This document shows, one piece after another, positions 19,609 through 29,804 of a stretch of DNA of 64,000 nt. Origin of the DNA: Flavobacteriales bacterium (lineage in GTDB: Bacteria > Bacteroidota > Bacteroidia > Flavobacteriales > Schleiferiaceae); assembly GCA_017795025.1 (NCBI GenBank), contig CP051243.1:1488001-1552000 (forward strand). The letters run 5' to 3'. Under the pieces are notes generated by a model, which saw only the letters and a list, made by a program, of their open reading frames with translations, ran no database searches and was not told the DNA's origin. Each line of letters begins with the position of its first letter. The stretch's first letter is position 1. Position numbers and translations under genes: made by a program.

Positions 19609-20754
19609 ATGAATTGGATCAGCCAAATTGCCCGCCACCTGGTAGGCGCACTTTTCATTTTTTCAGGCCTGATTAAACTCAACGACCCCATGGGCTTTTC
19701 CTTTAAACTGGGAGATTACTTCGCGCCCGATGTATTAAATCTGGGCTTCTTAAGTGACTACACTTTACCTCTGGCCCTTTTCATCGTTATCCTCGAGGTT
19801 GTTTTAGGCGTGTCGCTTATCCTTGGAAAGTGGATTAAGCTTACCGTTTGGTTGCTACTGCTCATGATTGTATTCTTTACTTTCCTCACCTTTTATTCCG
19901 CCTACTTTAATAAGGTTACCGATTGTGGTTGCTTTGGTGATGCCATTCCACTTACGCCCTGGCAATCTTTTGGTAAAGATGTGGTGCTCACTGTTTTAAT
20001 CGGCATCATCTTCTTTAATCAGAAATACCTAAAACCCCTGATGAGCTCGGGGCCCATCAATACTATTTTGGCCCTATCCTTAGCCGGATGTATTGGTTTG
20101 GGCTATTATGTTTTAAATCACCTGCCCCTAAAGGATTTTAGAGCTTATGCCGAAGGCACGAGCATCATAGAAGGCATGAAGTCGGCCGAAGAACTCGGGC
20201 TCGAACCCACCCAATATGCTACCATCTACACCTTAAATAATAAAGAGAGTGGGGAAACCCTTAAAGTAAGCTCCGAAGAATATGTAAGTGATAATTGGTG
20301 GCAAAAAGAAGAATGGGAAATTGTTAAGGACGCGAGTGAAACGGTCGTGCTTAAGGAAGGTTATGAGCCTCCAATTCATGACTTTATTATCGACTTTAAC
20401 GGTACCGAGGTTACCGATCAAGTATTAGCTGAAGATCGCATATTCCTGCTGATAGCCTACAATTTGGAAAAGAGTGATGCGAGTGCCTATGAGCGCATGA
20501 ACACCTTTGCCTTAGCCGCGGCAGATGAAGAAATCCCTTTTATAGGATTAACCTCTAGTTTACCCAGTGTAGTTCAGGAAAAATCAGAAGCTTGGGGAAC
20601 CCGTTTCAGCTTTGGGATTATGGATGAAACTACCTTAAAAACTATTGTACGTGCCAACCCCGGAATTGTCCTTTTAGAAAAAGGGGTAATTGTTAAGAAA
20701 TGGCATCATCAGGATTTACCTGACTTTGAAACCCTGGCAAAAACTTGGCAATAA
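19609..20754 (+). CDS. BT_3928-type DoxX/MauE family membrane protein with thioredoxin-like C-terminus
   Basis: The 381-residue product has four N-terminal transmembrane helices (about 8-130) that carry the DoxX signature LFIFSGLIKLNDPMGFSFKL and a TDCGCFGD cysteine pair. A fifth helix lies at about 145-165. A soluble C-terminal region of about 200 residues looks like a thioredoxin-like fold without a CxxC motif. A redox or membrane-stress role is suggested by the family only. The position between a DUF1599 gene and an ABC permease upstream of tpiA is, to my knowledge, a conserved Bacteroidota arrangement. Confidence 0.85.
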   Translation: MNWISQIARHLVGALFIFSGLIKLNDPMGFSFKLGDYFAPDVLNLGFLSDYTLPLALFIVILEVVLGVSLILGKWIKLTVWLLLLMIVFFTFLTFYSAYFNKVTDCGCFGDAIPLTPWQSFGKDVVLTVLIGIIFFNQKYLKPLMSSGPINTILALSLAGCIGLGYYVLNHLPLKDFRAYAEGTSIIEGMKSAEELGLEPTQYATIYTLNNKESGETLKVSSEEYVSDNWWQKEEWEIVKDASETVVLKEGYEPPIHDFIIDFNGTEVTDQVLAEDRIFLLIAYNLEKSDASAYERMNTFALAAADEEIPFIGLTSSLPSVVQEKSEAWGTRFSFGIMDETTLKTIVRANPGIVLLEKGVIVKKWHHQDLPDFETLAKTWQ

Positions 20755-21828
20755 TTGCTGCGATTTTTAGGGCATAAAGCAGCCTATGGCCTCCTGGTAA
20801 TGTGGGGGGTGATAACGGTCGTATTCCTATTATTTAATGTCTTACCGGGAGATCCTTCGCGCATGATGCTGGACCAGCGAGAAGACAGTGAGCAACTGGA
20901 ACGCATCCGCAAAAAGTATGGCTTTAATTTACCGCTCGGTGCCCAATACTTGCACTACTTAAACGACCTCAGCCCCCTATCCTGGCACAGCGCCGAGGAA
21001 GACGATTTTAGTCATCCCAAGCGCTACCAAAAAAAGCCACAGGAGCTTCTACATTTTGAGGGGGGCTTTATTGGATTAAAGGCGCCCTACTTGCGAACCT
21101 CCTTCCGATCTCAGGGTAAAGAAGTCGGACAAATTTTAAGAGAAACCTTTCCGAACACCTTGGTACTAGCCGTGGCGGCCATGAGTATCGCCCTCAGCCT
21201 TGGCTTATTTTTAGGCCTAATTGCTGCGCGATTTAAGGGGAGTATGATTGATCGCATCATCAGCTTTTTTGGAACCTTGGGAATGTCGGTTCCCTCCTTC
21301 TTCTCGGCCATCTTAATGGCTTGGATATTTGGCTATTTACTGGCCGATTGGACCGGATTAAACATGACTGGAAGTTTATACGAGGTAGACCTTTACGGCG
21401 AAGGGCGATACATTGCTTGGTCCAATTTGATTTTACCAGCCATCACCCTAGGGATACGTCCTTTAGCGGTTATTATTCAGTTAAGCCGCTCTTCCTTATT
21501 GGAGGAAATGAGTCAGGATTATGTACGAACTGCTCGGGCTAAAGGACTTAGCATGCCTAAGATATTGCGAAAGCATAGCTTGCGAAACGCGCTCAACCCA
21601 GTAATTACGGCCGCCTCAGGGTGGTTTGCTTCTATGCTGGCCGGGGCGGTTTTTGTGGAGTATATTTTTGGATGGAATGGCTTAGGTAAACAAATAGTTG
21701 ATGCCCTAAATCAACTGGATTTACCCGTGGTAATGGGAGCGGTACTACTCATAGCGATTACCTTTGTATTCATCAGTATAATTGTAGACCTTTTATATGC
21801 CTGGATAGACCCCAGAGTACGCAACTAA
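20755..21828 (+). CDS. ABC transporter permease, DppB/OppB type
   Basis: The 357-residue product has an N-terminal helix followed by NVLPGDPSRMM, as in peptide/nickel permeases. About five further helices follow, with the EAA loop RTARAKGLSMPKILRKHSLR. The start is a TTG directly after the previous stop (TAA TTG); no better start exists before the first helix. The partner permease, ATPases and binding protein are not in the window. The region 65-120 is longer than in DppB and hydrophilic. Confidence 0.88.
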   Translation: MLRFLGHKAAYGLLVMWGVITVVFLLFNVLPGDPSRMMLDQREDSEQLERIRKKYGFNLPLGAQYLHYLNDLSPLSWHSAEEDDFSHPKRYQKKPQELLHFEGGFIGLKAPYLRTSFRSQGKEVGQILRETFPNTLVLAVAAMSIALSLGLFLGLIAARFKGSMIDRIISFFGTLGMSVPSFFSAILMAWIFGYLLADWTGLNMTGSLYEVDLYGEGRYIAWSNLILPAITLGIRPLAVIIQLSRSSLLEEMSQDYVRTARAKGLSMPKILRKHSLRNALNPVITAASGWFASMLAGAVFVEYIFGWNGLGKQIVDALNQLDLPVVMGAVLLIAITFVFISIIVDLLYAWIDPRVRN

Positions 21829-21839
21829 ACTAAACAACT

Positions 21840-22613
21840 ATGGCCCGAAAAATTGTAGCCGGAAACTGGAAAATGAATTTAAACCTCGCCGAGGGAGCCG
21901 CTTTGGTAAAGGCAGCGAATGATTACTTAAATGCCAATCCAGTAAAACACATCGACGTTATTGTAGCGCCACCGGCCCATCAACTGGTGCAAACCGTGAA
22001 ACTCGCCACCAATACTAAACTGTCTACCGTAGCTCAAAATATGGCTGCCCATGAAAACGGGGCTTACACCGGAGAAATTAGCGCATCTATGCTGGTCGAC
22101 GCTGGAGTTGAATTAGTGATTGTTGGGCATTCGGAGCGTCGAGAAATTTTTGGTGAAGATGACGCCCTATTGGAGCAAAAACTTCATAAAGCTTTAGAGC
22201 ACGGCCTCTACCCTATCTTTTGTGTGGGCGAAACCCTGGAGCAACGCAAAGCGGGTGAGCATTTTAAGCACATCGAAAATCAGCTTCAGGCCGGACTAAG
22301 CAAATTTGCGGCGGATCAATTGCCCCAAATCATCATTGCCTACGAACCCATATGGGCTATTGGCACTGGAGAAACGGCCAGTAATGAGCAAGCTCAGGAA
22401 ATGCATGCTTTTATCCGCAAGCATTTGGCTACTATTTCCAATGCTGCTGTGGCAGATGAAGTATCCATTCTTTACGGTGGATCCGTAAAACCCGCAAATG
22501 CGCGTGGTTTATTTGGGCAACCGGATATTGATGGCGGATTGATTGGTGGAGCCTCTATTCAAATTGATTCCTTCTTGGAACTCATTAAAATTGGTGAAGA
22601 CATCCTACGATGA
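21840..22613 (+). CDS. tpiA: Triosephosphate isomerase
   Basis: The 257-residue TIM-barrel enzyme interconverts dihydroxyacetone phosphate and glyceraldehyde 3-phosphate in glycolysis. The catalytic residues are clear: Lys in AGNWKMN, His in VGHSERR and Glu in AYEPIWAIGTG. The phosphate-binding motif YGGSVKPANA is intact. It overlaps prmA by four bases (ATGA). Confidence 0.98.
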   Translation: MARKIVAGNWKMNLNLAEGAALVKAANDYLNANPVKHIDVIVAPPAHQLVQTVKLATNTKLSTVAQNMAAHENGAYTGEISASMLVDAGVELVIVGHSERREIFGEDDALLEQKLHKALEHGLYPIFCVGETLEQRKAGEHFKHIENQLQAGLSKFAADQLPQIIIAYEPIWAIGTGETASNEQAQEMHAFIRKHLATISNAAVADEVSILYGGSVKPANARGLFGQPDIDGGLIGGASIQIDSFLELIKIGEDILR

Positions 22614-23446
22614 AAGATTATCTGGTAATCGACTTTCAAATTAAGCCCGTGGAGCCCGGCCGAGAGATACTTTTGGCCCTGCTAGATAATATTGGCTACG
22701 ATAGCTTTGAGGAGCATGCCCGCGGCTTAAAAGCCTATATTTTAGAAGAGGACTTTAAAGAGGACGAATTAAAAGAACTACCCATCTTTAATGGCGACTC
22801 CTTTCAAATTGACTATCAAATTGAAAAACTGGAAACCATTAATTGGAACGAAGAATGGGAGCGCAATTACGAACCGGTAGTGATCGACGAGCTCCTGCTC
22901 ATTAAAGCTCCTTTTCATCAGATTAGTGGGGACTTCAAACATACGATTGAAATCGAACCGAAAATGTCGTTCGGGACGGGGCATCATCATACCACACGCT
23001 TAATGTCGAAAGCCATGTTCCAGATGGAGTTCACCGGAAAAAAAGTATTGGATATGGGCACCGGCACTGGCATACTGGCCATTTTAGCCGAGCAATTAGG
23101 AGCCCGGGAGATTGATGCGATTGATAACTTCGAATGGGCTGTTAACAATACCGCCGAGAATGCTGAGCGTAATGCCTGTACCAAAATTAAAGCTGAATGG
23201 GGCGATGCTAGTTTGCTCTCTAAGCGGAAATATCAAACCATCCTGGCCAACATCAATCGAAATGTACTTTTGGAGGACATGCCGGTTTATGAGGAATGTT
23301 TGGAAGGAGGTGGCTCTATTTTGTTCAGCGGTTTTTTTGAGCACGACTTTCACCTTATTGATGAAAAAGCTAAATCTCTAGGATTAAAATTTGTAAGTCG
23401 CATAGATGAAGAACGCTGGCAATGCGTTCATTACCAAAAGCCCTAA
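22610..23446 (+). CDS. prmA: Ribosomal protein L11 methyltransferase
   Basis: The 278-residue SAM-dependent methyltransferase has an N-terminal substrate domain, then the PrmA landmarks EPKMSFGTGHHHTTRLM, VLDMGTGTGILAI (SAM-binding loop) and ANINRNVLLEDM. It methylates ribosomal protein L11. It is translationally coupled to tpiA. Confidence 0.96.
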   Translation: MKDYLVIDFQIKPVEPGREILLALLDNIGYDSFEEHARGLKAYILEEDFKEDELKELPIFNGDSFQIDYQIEKLETINWNEEWERNYEPVVIDELLLIKAPFHQISGDFKHTIEIEPKMSFGTGHHHTTRLMSKAMFQMEFTGKKVLDMGTGTGILAILAEQLGAREIDAIDNFEWAVNNTAENAERNACTKIKAEWGDASLLSKRKYQTILANINRNVLLEDMPVYEECLEGGGSILFSGFFEHDFHLIDEKAKSLGLKFVSRIDEERWQCVHYQKP

Positions 23447-23466
23447 ATCCCTAAGCCCCTATTTAT

Positions 23467-26400
23467 ATGCGGATTCGTCTTATTGTTTTCTTACTCTGTT
23501 CTTCCTTTTTCACCCTTCAGGCGCAAAGCCTAAAGCGGTTTACTCCCGAAAAAACGAGCTACCTCCGAGAATTAAAGCAGTTCTTAGAAGAAGAAAACGA
23601 AGGGGAAGAAGCCGAAAAGGCCTTAATCGCGCTGACCAGGGATTTTGACAGTTTGTTTATTACCGAATTTACCGACGAAGAAGCGGCTTTAATTTATGAA
23701 TTGAGCAATAACCTTCTGCGCAAGCGGGTGAAAAGGCTCGAAGACTGGGAGCACTTTCTCCGCATTCAAATTCACTTCAAGAATAATTTACCGGAAGGCC
23801 AAATGGAAGTCTTCCTTAAGGACTTTGAAGAAATATCGAAACGCCCAGCCCGACAGATATCGGTTTACCTGGCCACGGTTTATAATGTGATTTATCGGAA
23901 TGTCCTTTATGACGATGGCAGGCTGCGCTGGGAAGTTATGGGAGCTACGCCGGAGTATAGTTTTGATGGCGAGCCCAAATTTAGCTTTCCAATGAGTGAT
24001 TTGGTGGGCTTCTATAAAACCGACAGTACATTGATAGAGGCCACTTCGGGCGTTTATTATCCACGGCAATTCCTATTTAAGGGTGAAGGAGGAACCTCCT
24101 ATTTTACCCGGGCTGGATTACCGGAAGACAGTGCCTACGTCGAAATTCGACAATATGAGCTCGATGTACGTCAGGCCGAATTAAACATCGACTCGGTAAC
24201 CTTATTCACCAACTTTTATTTAGATCAAGCTGTTGAGGGCAGTTGGCAAGAAAAGCTAACCAATATTAATGGTGATGTAGACAAGGCAACTTTCCCGCGT
24301 TTCCGTTCCTACCGCAACGACTTATATGTACCCTACATTCTTCCTTATGCCCAATTTAGAGGGGGCTTCTCCATTATTGGCAATCGTTTTTACGGTGGAG
24401 GAAATGACAGCAGTCGTGCCAGCATTATTTTAGATTATCAGGACACTATGCTTATCAAAGCCACCTCGAGAAGGTTCTGGCTGCGAAAAGATAAGGTGTA
24501 CTCGGAGGATGTTGAAGCCGTAATTTACTTAGGCCCGGAGGATAGTATTTTCCATCCCAAGGTAACCATGCGCTACCTACCCGAGATAAAGCAGTTTAGC
24601 CTAATCCGCAACGACGAAGGGATGGGTTCGGCTATTTTTTCGGATACCTACCATAATTTGGACATGCTCTTTGATATCATTACCTGGGAAGTAGGTAGTC
24701 CTCAGATGAAAATCTCGAGTTTAAATATGGGGTCCACCTCGCCGGTGGTTTTTGAGAGTAAGAACTACTACCGTGGCAGGCGCTTCGACGATTTACGTGG
24801 AATGAGTAGCACTCACCCCCTAGTATCGCTACAGCGTTTGTCGCAAAAACTGGGCGGTCAGCGCAACTTTACTTCCAGTGATATTGCCTATCACCTTAAA
24901 ATGGACGAAAGTGATGCGCACCGTTTCCTGATGCAATTCGCCGTTTTAGGCTTTATCGATTACAGTGTGCAAACGCGCGAAGCCTATCTCAAGGATAAGG
25001 TGTTCGAGTATATTTTAAACGCCAAGGGCGTACGCGATTTTGATGTTATTCAATTTGTATCGCGCTTAGACAATGGCACTAATGCCACCTTGAGCTTAGA
25101 AAATTACGCCATGGAAGTGGAGGGTATCAAGGCGATTACCCTTTCCGATTCGCAGAAGGTAGGCCTCTTCCCTACCGATGAAAAAATCATTTTACACAAA
25201 GATCTGAACTTTGACTTCGACGGTAAGATCAGTGCTGGACGATTTAACTTTTGGGGAAATGAATTTAAGTTTAACTATGAGCAGTTTAGAATTGCCATGG
25301 TTAATATTGATTCCATGCGCTTTAAGGTGCTTAGCTTTGAACCCAATGCACTGGGACAGCGCTATTTAGTTGATGTGAAAACAGTTTTACAGGATCTTAC
25401 CGGAGACCTGCAAATTGATAAGCCCAATAACAAGTCAGGCAAAGGCTCTTATTCAGAGTATCCGATTTTCAACTCCGCTAAAAGCTCCTATATCTACTAC
25501 GATAAGCCTAGCATTTTTGATGGGGTCTACAATCGAGAAAACTTCTATGTAACGCTAGAGCCCTTCGAAATTGACAGTCTGGATAACACCTCTACCACCG
25601 GTTTATCCTTCGATGGCACCTTTACCTCTGCTAATATTTTCCCAGAATTTGATGAGTTGATTAAAGTTCAACGTGATTACTCGCTAGGCTTTACGCGACA
25701 AACGCCCCCGGGCGGCTTCCCGGCTTATGGTGGCAAGGGACAGTACACGGCTCAACTTAGTTTAAGTAACCAAGGCTTACGTGGTGATGGAAAATTGGAA
25801 TACCTAAACTCAGTGGCCTATTCGGAAGAATTTTTCTTTTTCCCGGATAGTACGGATGGCCTAACCACCTCTTATGAAATTGAAGAGAAATCCGGTAGAG
25901 CCGGTTCCAATCCCCATGTTACCATAGATGCGTCTCAACTGCACTGGGAGCCCTATAATGATGTATTGTACACCACCTCACAAGATATTCCTTTTGCCCT
26001 TTACGATGCCCTGGGTATGCGAACCAGCGGCACCCTCGCCCACTCACCCAGTGGTCTACAAGGCAAAGGACTTAATGAATTCCTTGATGCCGAAACCCGT
26101 TCCAAAGAGTATACCTATGAAAGTCGGCGTTTATTATCGCCTAATACCGCCTTTAGAGTGCGGGCTAATCCCACGGCAGACTGGGGCTTTGGTGTAGATA
26201 GCGCTCAAGCTGAGATTGACTTTGACGAGCAACGCGGACGCTTTAACCTCTTAAAGGAAGATCAATACTTCGAACTTACTGCGAACAAGTATATCGCTTA
26301 TATGGACTTTGCCTTGTGGCAGATTCCTGAAAAGGCGGTCGATCTCAGTAAAAAGAGTGGAATTGGTTTATCGGAAATGGTATCGGTACACCCTCATCAA

Positions 26401-27894
26401 GACTCCCTACGCTTTTTGGCCGACCACTCGAAGTTTTACTTAGAAAGCACCTTAATTGAGTCCTTTAAGGTGCCGGAAATTTTAGTAGCTGATGCTTATA
26501 TCTATCCCGATACTGGCTATGTGGCCATAGACAGTAATGCGGTGATGCGCACCTTAATTAATGCCTCCATTACTGCTGATATTGTGAATCAGTTTCACAA
26601 GTTTTACGGCTCTAGTATTGATATCACCTCGGCAAACTACTATCAGGGAAGTGGGGACTACGAGTACTTAGACAAAGATGGTACGCCCTGGCCGATTCGT
26701 TTTGAGCAAATTCGCGTGGACACTGGCACCACAGTTGGACGGGCGCAGGTGAGCAAGGACGATGTATTTTATATGAGCCCCCATTTTGCTTATTACGGGA
26801 ATGTACGCATGCGTGCCGATCGAAAGGAACTGGACTTCCAGGGTTACACGCATATTGAAGCCGATTGCGATGCTATCAGCACCAACTGGTTTGCCTTCCA
26901 GAGCCTTATAGATCCCGCGAACATATTAATTGAACTTCCTGAAGTAGAATCGGATGATAATACGAAGTTGTTAGCTAATGGTATATACCTGGCTTCTGAT
27001 ACAATTAGTGGCTTTGCGGCTTTCTTAAGTGAAGAAGTACGGCCTACTGACAAACAAATGTTTTTTGCCAATGGAGTGCTATTCTACGATGAGGATTTAA
27101 GTAGCTATGTGATTACCGAACGTGAAAAGCTGGAAAATCCCCTTGCGCCCATCAACATCCTTAGGTTCAACAATTACGATTGTACCATGGAAGGAGAAGG
27201 TATAATGAGTTTGGGCGATGGAAAAAGTCAGCTTGAGATAAACTCCTACGGTTTAATTTACTACGACCTCAATACCGACGAAATGCAGCTGGACATTACC
27301 ATGGGCATGGAGTTCTTCTTCGCTAAGGAGTTATTGGAGAAATTAGCCTTGGTGGTTAGCGATAATTCGGATGGCACAGGTGTAGACATATCGCGGACGG
27401 CCTTTGAGGTTGCTTCTGAACACCGTTTAGATGAAAAGGACCTAAAGGAGTTTAGAGATGAGGTAGCCGCCTTTGGCGCGCCTGAAAAGGTTCCTGACGA
27501 CTTACAGCAAACCCTACTATTTGGGGAATTACTGATGAACTGGACTCCCGAATCCATTTCCTTCCTAAGTGAGGGCCCGATTGGAATAGCCGGCTTAGGA
27601 GAAGCTTTTGTAAATAGTCAAGTTACAGGCTACGTTGAAATTCAACGTAAACGCAGAGGTGACGAAATTTACATTTATCTAGACCTCGGCTCGGAGGAGA
27701 TCTATATCGACTACAAGCGAAATCAAATGGGGATTTACACGACCAAGGAGGAAGTAATGACCATGCTAAAAGAAATGGATCTGAAGGACCGTAGGAATGA
27801 AGAACGTGGCATGCCTCCATTTACCTACACCATTAGCAGTAAAGGGAAGATGAATCGCTTTATTCGTCGCTTTGATAGCTTTGAGGATCAATAA
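23467..27894 (+). CDS. Large secreted protein of unknown function (1475 residues)
   Basis: A clear signal peptide (MRIRLIVFLLCSSFFTLQAQ) precedes a very long product rich in aromatic and acidic residues, with recurrent beta-strand patterns (for example GRFNFWGNEFKFNYEQFRI and EFFFAKELLEKLALVVSD). I recognise no named domain, no transmembrane helices after the signal and no type IX sorting domain; the C-terminus is basic (MNRFIRRFDSFEDQ). It starts 20 bases after prmA and is probably cotranscribed. A large periplasmic or outer-membrane-associated role is inferred from the signal peptide and beta-rich pattern. The frame is intact with no sign of decay. Confidence 0.85.
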   Translation: MRIRLIVFLLCSSFFTLQAQSLKRFTPEKTSYLRELKQFLEEENEGEEAEKALIALTRDFDSLFITEFTDEEAALIYELSNNLLRKRVKRLEDWEHFLRIQIHFKNNLPEGQMEVFLKDFEEISKRPARQISVYLATVYNVIYRNVLYDDGRLRWEVMGATPEYSFDGEPKFSFPMSDLVGFYKTDSTLIEATSGVYYPRQFLFKGEGGTSYFTRAGLPEDSAYVEIRQYELDVRQAELNIDSVTLFTNFYLDQAVEGSWQEKLTNINGDVDKATFPRFRSYRNDLYVPYILPYAQFRGGFSIIGNRFYGGGNDSSRASIILDYQDTMLIKATSRRFWLRKDKVYSEDVEAVIYLGPEDSIFHPKVTMRYLPEIKQFSLIRNDEGMGSAIFSDTYHNLDMLFDIITWEVGSPQMKISSLNMGSTSPVVFESKNYYRGRRFDDLRGMSSTHPLVSLQRLSQKLGGQRNFTSSDIAYHLKMDESDAHRFLMQFAVLGFIDYSVQTREAYLKDKVFEYILNAKGVRDFDVIQFVSRLDNGTNATLSLENYAMEVEGIKAITLSDSQKVGLFPTDEKIILHKDLNFDFDGKISAGRFNFWGNEFKFNYEQFRIAMVNIDSMRFKVLSFEPNALGQRYLVDVKTVLQDLTGDLQIDKPNNKSGKGSYSEYPIFNSAKSSYIYYDKPSIFDGVYNRENFYVTLEPFEIDSLDNTSTTGLSFDGTFTSANIFPEFDELIKVQRDYSLGFTRQTPPGGFPAYGGKGQYTAQLSLSNQGLRGDGKLEYLNSVAYSEEFFFFPDSTDGLTTSYEIEEKSGRAGSNPHVTIDASQLHWEPYNDVLYTTSQDIPFALYDALGMRTSGTLAHSPSGLQGKGLNEFLDAETRSKEYTYESRRLLSPNTAFRVRANPTADWGFGVDSAQAEIDFDEQRGRFNLLKEDQYFELTANKYIAYMDFALWQIPEKAVDLSKKSGIGLSEMVSVHPHQDSLRFLADHSKFYLESTLIESFKVPEILVADAYIYPDTGYVAIDSNAVMRTLINASITADIVNQFHKFYGSSIDITSANYYQGSGDYEYLDKDGTPWPIRFEQIRVDTGTTVGRAQVSKDDVFYMSPHFAYYGNVRMRADRKELDFQGYTHIEADCDAISTNWFAFQSLIDPANILIELPEVESDDNTKLLANGIYLASDTISGFAAFLSEEVRPTDKQMFFANGVLFYDEDLSSYVITEREKLENPLAPINILRFNNYDCTMEGEGIMSLGDGKSQLEINSYGLIYYDLNTDEMQLDITMGMEFFFAKELLEKLALVVSDNSDGTGVDISRTAFEVASEHRLDEKDLKEFRDEVAAFGAPEKVPDDLQQTLLFGELLMNWTPESISFLSEGPIGIAGLGEAFVNSQVTGYVEIQRKRRGDEIYIYLDLGSEEIYIDYKRNQMGIYTTKEEVMTMLKEMDLKDRRNEERGMPPFTYTISSKGKMNRFIRRFDSFEDQ

Positions 27895-28064
27895 TCAAAA
27901 GCATATTTCGCTTACAGATTATGAAAATCAGGCATAATTCACCCATCTTTAGTTAGCTACTCGCTCTACTTTAGACCTGTGTTTAGTAACCTTACCTGAG
28001 GAACCTCGGTCATGGAATGTTTGTAGCTCTACTCAGCATTTTGACCGGGGTTCTATGCTTTTAA

Positions 28065-29804
28065 ATGAAATTCTTAGGGCATCCCCTTTTGGGCTATATC
28101 GCAGTCTGCGGCTTATTAGGCTTATTTGCTTCCCGCTATTACCATTCCCAGGTGCAAACTGTAAAAAGGAGTCAAGTGCTATCGGGAGAGGTTATACGAT
28201 TGCATAATAGTTTGCCTAATAGGGCTGGGTTTGATTGGCATCTTATTTACCAAAACCGAAAGTATTTAGCAAGAGTTTCGCCTGAGCTAGGCCAGGCTTA
28301 CTTACCGGGAAGGGTATTGTTGATAAAAGGAATACTGGAGCCCCTGCCTTCGCATCGTCAGCAAGAAGAATTCAACTATGCTCAATACTTAAGGCATCAA
28401 GGATTTAGTGGAATGCTAGATATAAGGGAAGTGTTTCCACTAGAAGATGAACCTCGATTGTTTGACTATGCCCGAAGAACTCGCTTAAGCTTATCGGCGA
28501 AGCTAGATACCTGGCCCTTGAATAAGGAAAACCGAGGATTGATAAAGGCTTTATTCCTTGGTCTGAAGGGTGAAATTGATCGGGAAACTAAGGCCAATTA
28601 TGGAGCCGCTGGATTGATGCACTTGCTCGCCGTAAGTGGATTGCACCTTGGTATTATCTATTTAGTGCTCAATGGGATTTTAAGTCGACTCGTGCGTGGA
28701 AAACACCAAACTCATATAAGTAGCATATTAATGCTGGCCGGAATTTGGTCTTTTTGTTTATTGAGCGGAGCAGGCCCTTCCATTATTCGAGCGGCTACCA
28801 TGTTCAGTTTGTTCAGCATAGCCAAATTATTTCGCCGCAAGGTTGATGCCATAAGGATGGTGATTTTCTCGGCGTTTTTACTGCTGTATCTTCATCCCTT
28901 ATTCATTCATCAAATTGGTTTTTTACTTAGCTATCTGGCTGTTATAGGAATACTCTTCTTGCTACCCAAACTGCAAAGCCTCTATCGACCCCAGAATAAG
29001 GTCCTTGGCTATATCATAGACCTTGGATACGTATCCATTTCTGCTCAATTATTTACCAGCCCTTTAAGCTTGTTCAGCTTTGGCGGTTTCCCAACCTACT
29101 TTTTAGTTTCAAACTTGCTAAGCCTCCCCTTAACCAGCATCATTATGTATTGGGGCCTCCTCGAGTTTGGCTGCGAGGCAATAGGCCTTGGCCCCTTTTT
29201 ACTTGAATACTATGAAATCCTGCTGCAAACCAGTCGGTCCGTAAGTGCTGAAATAGCGAGCTGGCCCGGGGCATTAATATCCATTTCGCTTTCCGCTCAA
29301 ATAGCTTTGGGAATAGTCTCAGTTTTATTGCTGTGGGTTTTTACAGATTCGTGGTCCAGTAAAAAGCGGTCATTTGCAGCCTTAATAATCTGGCTTTTAA
29401 TAAGCGGTTATTCCATTGGCGGAAAAGCGAGAGCATCGGTCAAGATCCACCTACACTCTGGCCCCGAGCCAAGCTTAAAATTAGTGTTAGGAAAGCGTTC
29501 GAGAAAGCTCAATTTATTGGAGCTAACCGGCAATGAGCAGCATGCTTACCATGATGAATACTTCATTGTTAAGCCATTGTCTTCTGGCGCTTATCTAATA
29601 CAAGCTCCGTGGTTCACTGCGGACCTTTACCTGGTCAACCACTTTCAAGCTTTAGAAGTTGAGGCCCCGGCCCTAATTGCCTATTATGGAAGCTCCTTTA
29701 AAAATGAAAAATCCTGGCTCCAATGGAGTCAGGATTGCAAGCTTAAGTTTACTTCGAGTCGATTAAGTTACCAGACTATCCTTAGTTCTGAAACACGGTA
29801 CTAA
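28065..29804 (+). CDS. comEC: ComEC/Rec2-family DNA-uptake channel without the metallo-beta-lactamase domain
   Basis: The 579-residue product has an N-terminal helix pair and a DUF4131 OB-like domain (about 35-135). The multispanning Competence domain follows (about 155-430), with the hallmark MHLLAVSGLHLGIIYLVL and LLSGAGPSIIRAATMF. The C-terminal soluble part (about 450-579) is short and has no HxHxDH motif, so the extracellular beta-lactamase-like domain found in longer ComEC proteins is absent. Family role is import of single-stranded DNA across the inner membrane. The gene is alone, and its 3' end overlaps the convergent receiver-like gene by 23 bases. Confidence 0.88.
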   Translation: MKFLGHPLLGYIAVCGLLGLFASRYYHSQVQTVKRSQVLSGEVIRLHNSLPNRAGFDWHLIYQNRKYLARVSPELGQAYLPGRVLLIKGILEPLPSHRQQEEFNYAQYLRHQGFSGMLDIREVFPLEDEPRLFDYARRTRLSLSAKLDTWPLNKENRGLIKALFLGLKGEIDRETKANYGAAGLMHLLAVSGLHLGIIYLVLNGILSRLVRGKHQTHISSILMLAGIWSFCLLSGAGPSIIRAATMFSLFSIAKLFRRKVDAIRMVIFSAFLLLYLHPLFIHQIGFLLSYLAVIGILFLLPKLQSLYRPQNKVLGYIIDLGYVSISAQLFTSPLSLFSFGGFPTYFLVSNLLSLPLTSIIMYWGLLEFGCEAIGLGPFLLEYYEILLQTSRSVSAEIASWPGALISISLSAQIALGIVSVLLLWVFTDSWSSKKRSFAALIIWLLISGYSIGGKARASVKIHLHSGPEPSLKLVLGKRSRKLNLLELTGNEQHAYHDEYFIVKPLSSGAYLIQAPWFTADLYLVNHFQALEVEAPALIAYYGSSFKNEKSWLQWSQDCKLKFTSSRLSYQTILSSETRY

